From: Pseudovibrio sp. M1P-2-3
Lineage (GTDB): Bacteria; Pseudomonadota; Alphaproteobacteria; Rhizobiales; Stappiaceae
NCBI RefSeq assembly: GCF_031501865.1
Contig: NZ_JARRCW010000001.1
Location: 1,556,501 to 1,620,500 of the forward strand
Direction: 5' to 3'
Length of the DNA: 64,000 bases
Shown: piece after piece, positions 62,600 to 64,000 of the stretch
How positions within the stretch are numbered: the first letter of the stretch is position 1
Layout: each line of letters begins with the position of its first letter
Translations under genes and position numbers: made by a program
Notes under the pieces: generated by a model
The model's database searches: none
What the model was told of the DNA's origin: nothing
The model's input: only the letters and a program-made list of their open reading frames with translations

Positions 62600-63064
62600 T
62601 TATTCGATGATGACAAGAGGTTCGCCAAATTCTACAGGTTGACCATCCGTGACGAGAACCGCAGTGATGCGACCGGACTTTGGTGCCGGGATCTGGTTCA
62701 TGGTTTTCATCGCTTCAATGATGATCAAGGTGTCGCCTTCGCGAACGTTTGCACCAACCTCAACAAAAGCACGGGCACCAGGCTCTGGCGCAAGGTAAGC
62801 AGTACCAACCATTGGAGATGGGACGGCACCAGGGTGGTTGGCTGGGTCTGCTGACACCGCAACCTCAACTGGAGCTGGGGCGGAAACTGCTGCTGGAGCA
62901 ACGGCTGCTGGTGCAACTATTGTTTGGGCTCCGTTTGCTGCCTGACGTGCGACGCGAACGCGGAAGTCATTTTGCTCAAGTTCAATTTCTGTAAGATTCG
63001 TTTCATCCAGAAGGGTCGCGAGCTGACGGATCAGATCCTGGTCAAACTTTTTTGGTTTCGTCAT
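62600..63064 (-). CDS. accB: biotin carboxyl carrier protein
   Basis: 154 residues. The N-terminal helix [24 protein letters not shown] is followed by an Ala/Pro-rich linker and the biotinyl domain with [37 protein letters not shown] (biotinylated Lys in EAMKTM) and GEPLVIIE at the end. The first gene of the acc run. Confidence 0.96.
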   Translation of the reverse strand: MTKPKKFDQDLIRQLATLLDETNLTEIELEQNDFRVRVARQAANGAQTIVAPAAVAPAAVSAPAPVEVAVSADPANHPGAVPSPMVGTAYLAPEPGARAFVEVGANVREGDTLIIIEAMKTMNQIPAPKSGRITAVLVTDGQPVEFGEPLVIIE

Positions 63065-63569
63065 CGTTTAATCGTCCAGTTTGTGTTGCTCAGGCAACGG
63101 AAGCCAGAGTCACCATCAAATAAAGTGTCCGCCTACAATGAAGTCAGTATGCAGACGAGTGTTATTTTTCTCTAGTGCCCGAAGGATGTTAAGCCCATAG
63201 TTGCACCAGTGTTCTTTTTGCCAAGGACCTGAGAAGTAGGTCTATGGTCTCAATTGCATTTTGAGCCCGAAGGCTCAAATTAGCCCTGCTATCCAAAGGC
63301 TCACACTCATTTGAAGTGGATCTCTTTGGAGCGCTCCTTAGCCTGCAAAAACTCAAGGTTCATAAGTGCCAAATTATTGGCAGACCAGCAGTTCCCAGGA
63401 AAATCAAGAAATTTCCTACTTTTAAATGAACTCCCCTAGAACTACGAGTTGTCAGCAGTTGGAACCTTATAAATTCAGAGCGGATTAAGGAAAAGACCCA
63501 AACCCGCTTCTAAACGCAGAACTTAAAGTTTTTCGCCGGATAATTTGCCCTTTTTGTTACTTGGGCACC
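63065..63569. other. 505-bp gap between accB and the DsbA-like gene
   Basis: No ORF with support. A perfect 8-bp hairpin TTTGAGCC-CGAA-GGCTCAAA lies at 63260-63279 without a T-run. It probably carries the accB promoter. In many relatives aroQ sits here; no aroQ coding is visible. Confidence 0.45.
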
Positions 63570-64000
63570 TTATTGACGTTCAGCTTCAATTTTCTTCTTC
63601 AAAGTGTCGTACCCAACTGCGCCCACAACAACTTCATCTCCAATTGCGTAGGAGGGGGTGCCGGTGAGGCCAAGAGTACCTGCAATACTGTAGACTTCCT
63701 GAAGTGTAGCCTGTGCAACGCCTGCGTCGATTGCCTCTTGAAGTCGAACTGTATCCACGCCAATTGACTTTGCTGTATCCAAAGCGGACTGCTTGTTGGC
63801 ACGGCCTCTGGAGGAGAGCATGAGGCTATGGAATTCCTCATACTTCTCGGGGGCGATCTGGTTCAGGGCAATGGCAACTGTCGCAGCCTCCACGGAAGGT
63901 TGTCCCAAAACAGGAAACTCCTTCAGAACGACGCGGAGATTTTTATCCTCTTCAATCAAACGGAATGTATCGCCAAGAGCACGTTTACAGTAACCGCAAT
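63570..64000 (-). CDS. DsbA-family thiol oxidoreductase, C-terminal part (runs off the right edge)
   Basis: The minus frame continues to the window edge, where CGYC (the CxxC active site) followed by KRALGDTFRLIEED is readable; the N-terminus with any signal peptide lies outside. It continues LRVVLKEFPVLGQPSVEAATVAIAL, and the cis-Pro loop GLTGTPSYAIGDEVVVGAVGYD. This is the DSBA-like thioredoxin fold with helical insert (Com1/BdbD-like) used for periplasmic disulfide formation. Confidence 0.9.
   Translation of the reverse strand, partial: CGYCKRALGDTFRLIEEDKNLRVVLKEFPVLGQPSVEAATVAIALNQIAPEKYEEFHSLMLSSRGRANKQSALDTAKSIGVDTVRLQEAIDAGVAQATLQEVYSIAGTLGLTGTPSYAIGDEVVVGAVGYDTLKKKIEAERQ

Overview
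The window looks like a chromosomal segment of a marine alphaproteobacterium, most likely Hyphomicrobiales/Stappiaceae and possibly Pseudovibrio. This rests on the right-hand housekeeping block (pcm, tolC, valS, MscS-type channel, DUF2155 protein, aat, accC, accB, DsbA-like), on moderate GC judged by eye, and on the prophage gene families. The genus is inference. No database search was possible.

Layout: (1) 1-22.7 kb is the late region of a lambda/HK97-like siphophage prophage in canonical order: HNH, small and large terminase, portal, ClpP-like protease, HK97 capsid, head-tail connectors, tail tube, tail chaperone with a -1 slippery site, tape measure, tail tip genes including a NlpC/P60-like protein, a 2158-aa J-like fibre with long in-register repeats, more fibre genes, then a lysis cassette (SAR-like GH24 endolysin, nested Rz/Rz1 spanins, holin-like protein). 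(2) 22.7-28.8 kb is prophage-end cargo: a small lipoprotein, a secreted S1/P1 nuclease, a cupin, a HEPN-like protein, a DUF4326 protein and several tiny ORFs. A 23-bp segment matching the 3' end of a Ser-type tRNA at 28.93 kb looks like the right attachment site of this prophage. (3) An intact tRNA-Cys(GCA) lies at 29.13-29.20 kb. (4) 29.2-51.6 kb is a second integrated region, bounded by that tRNA and a decayed partial copy of it at 51.53-51.59 kb. It starts with a broken integrase and a frameshifted dnaB, continues with phage remnants (a DUF6362-like protein, a Com-type zinc protein next to a DNA methylase, a zinc-ribbon protein), a VCBS/RTX secreted protein and metabolic genes (cyclase family, SDR). 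It ends with a ClbS-like protein, a complete IS3-family element and an 8.8-kb NRPS gene whose 5' end abuts the IS. (5) 51.9-64 kb is conserved chromosome.

The most notable content is the dimodular NRPS (C-A-PCP-C-A-MT-PCP-R). Both adenylation domains read as the same Tyr-like specificity code, an N-methyltransferase is embedded in the second, and the chain would be released reductively. An IS3 element with a 3-bp target duplication sits directly against the first condensation domain, so the gene has lost its start and probably its promoter. A ClbS-family (DUF1706) protein, a family that includes a genotoxin self-resistance protein, lies on the other side of the IS.
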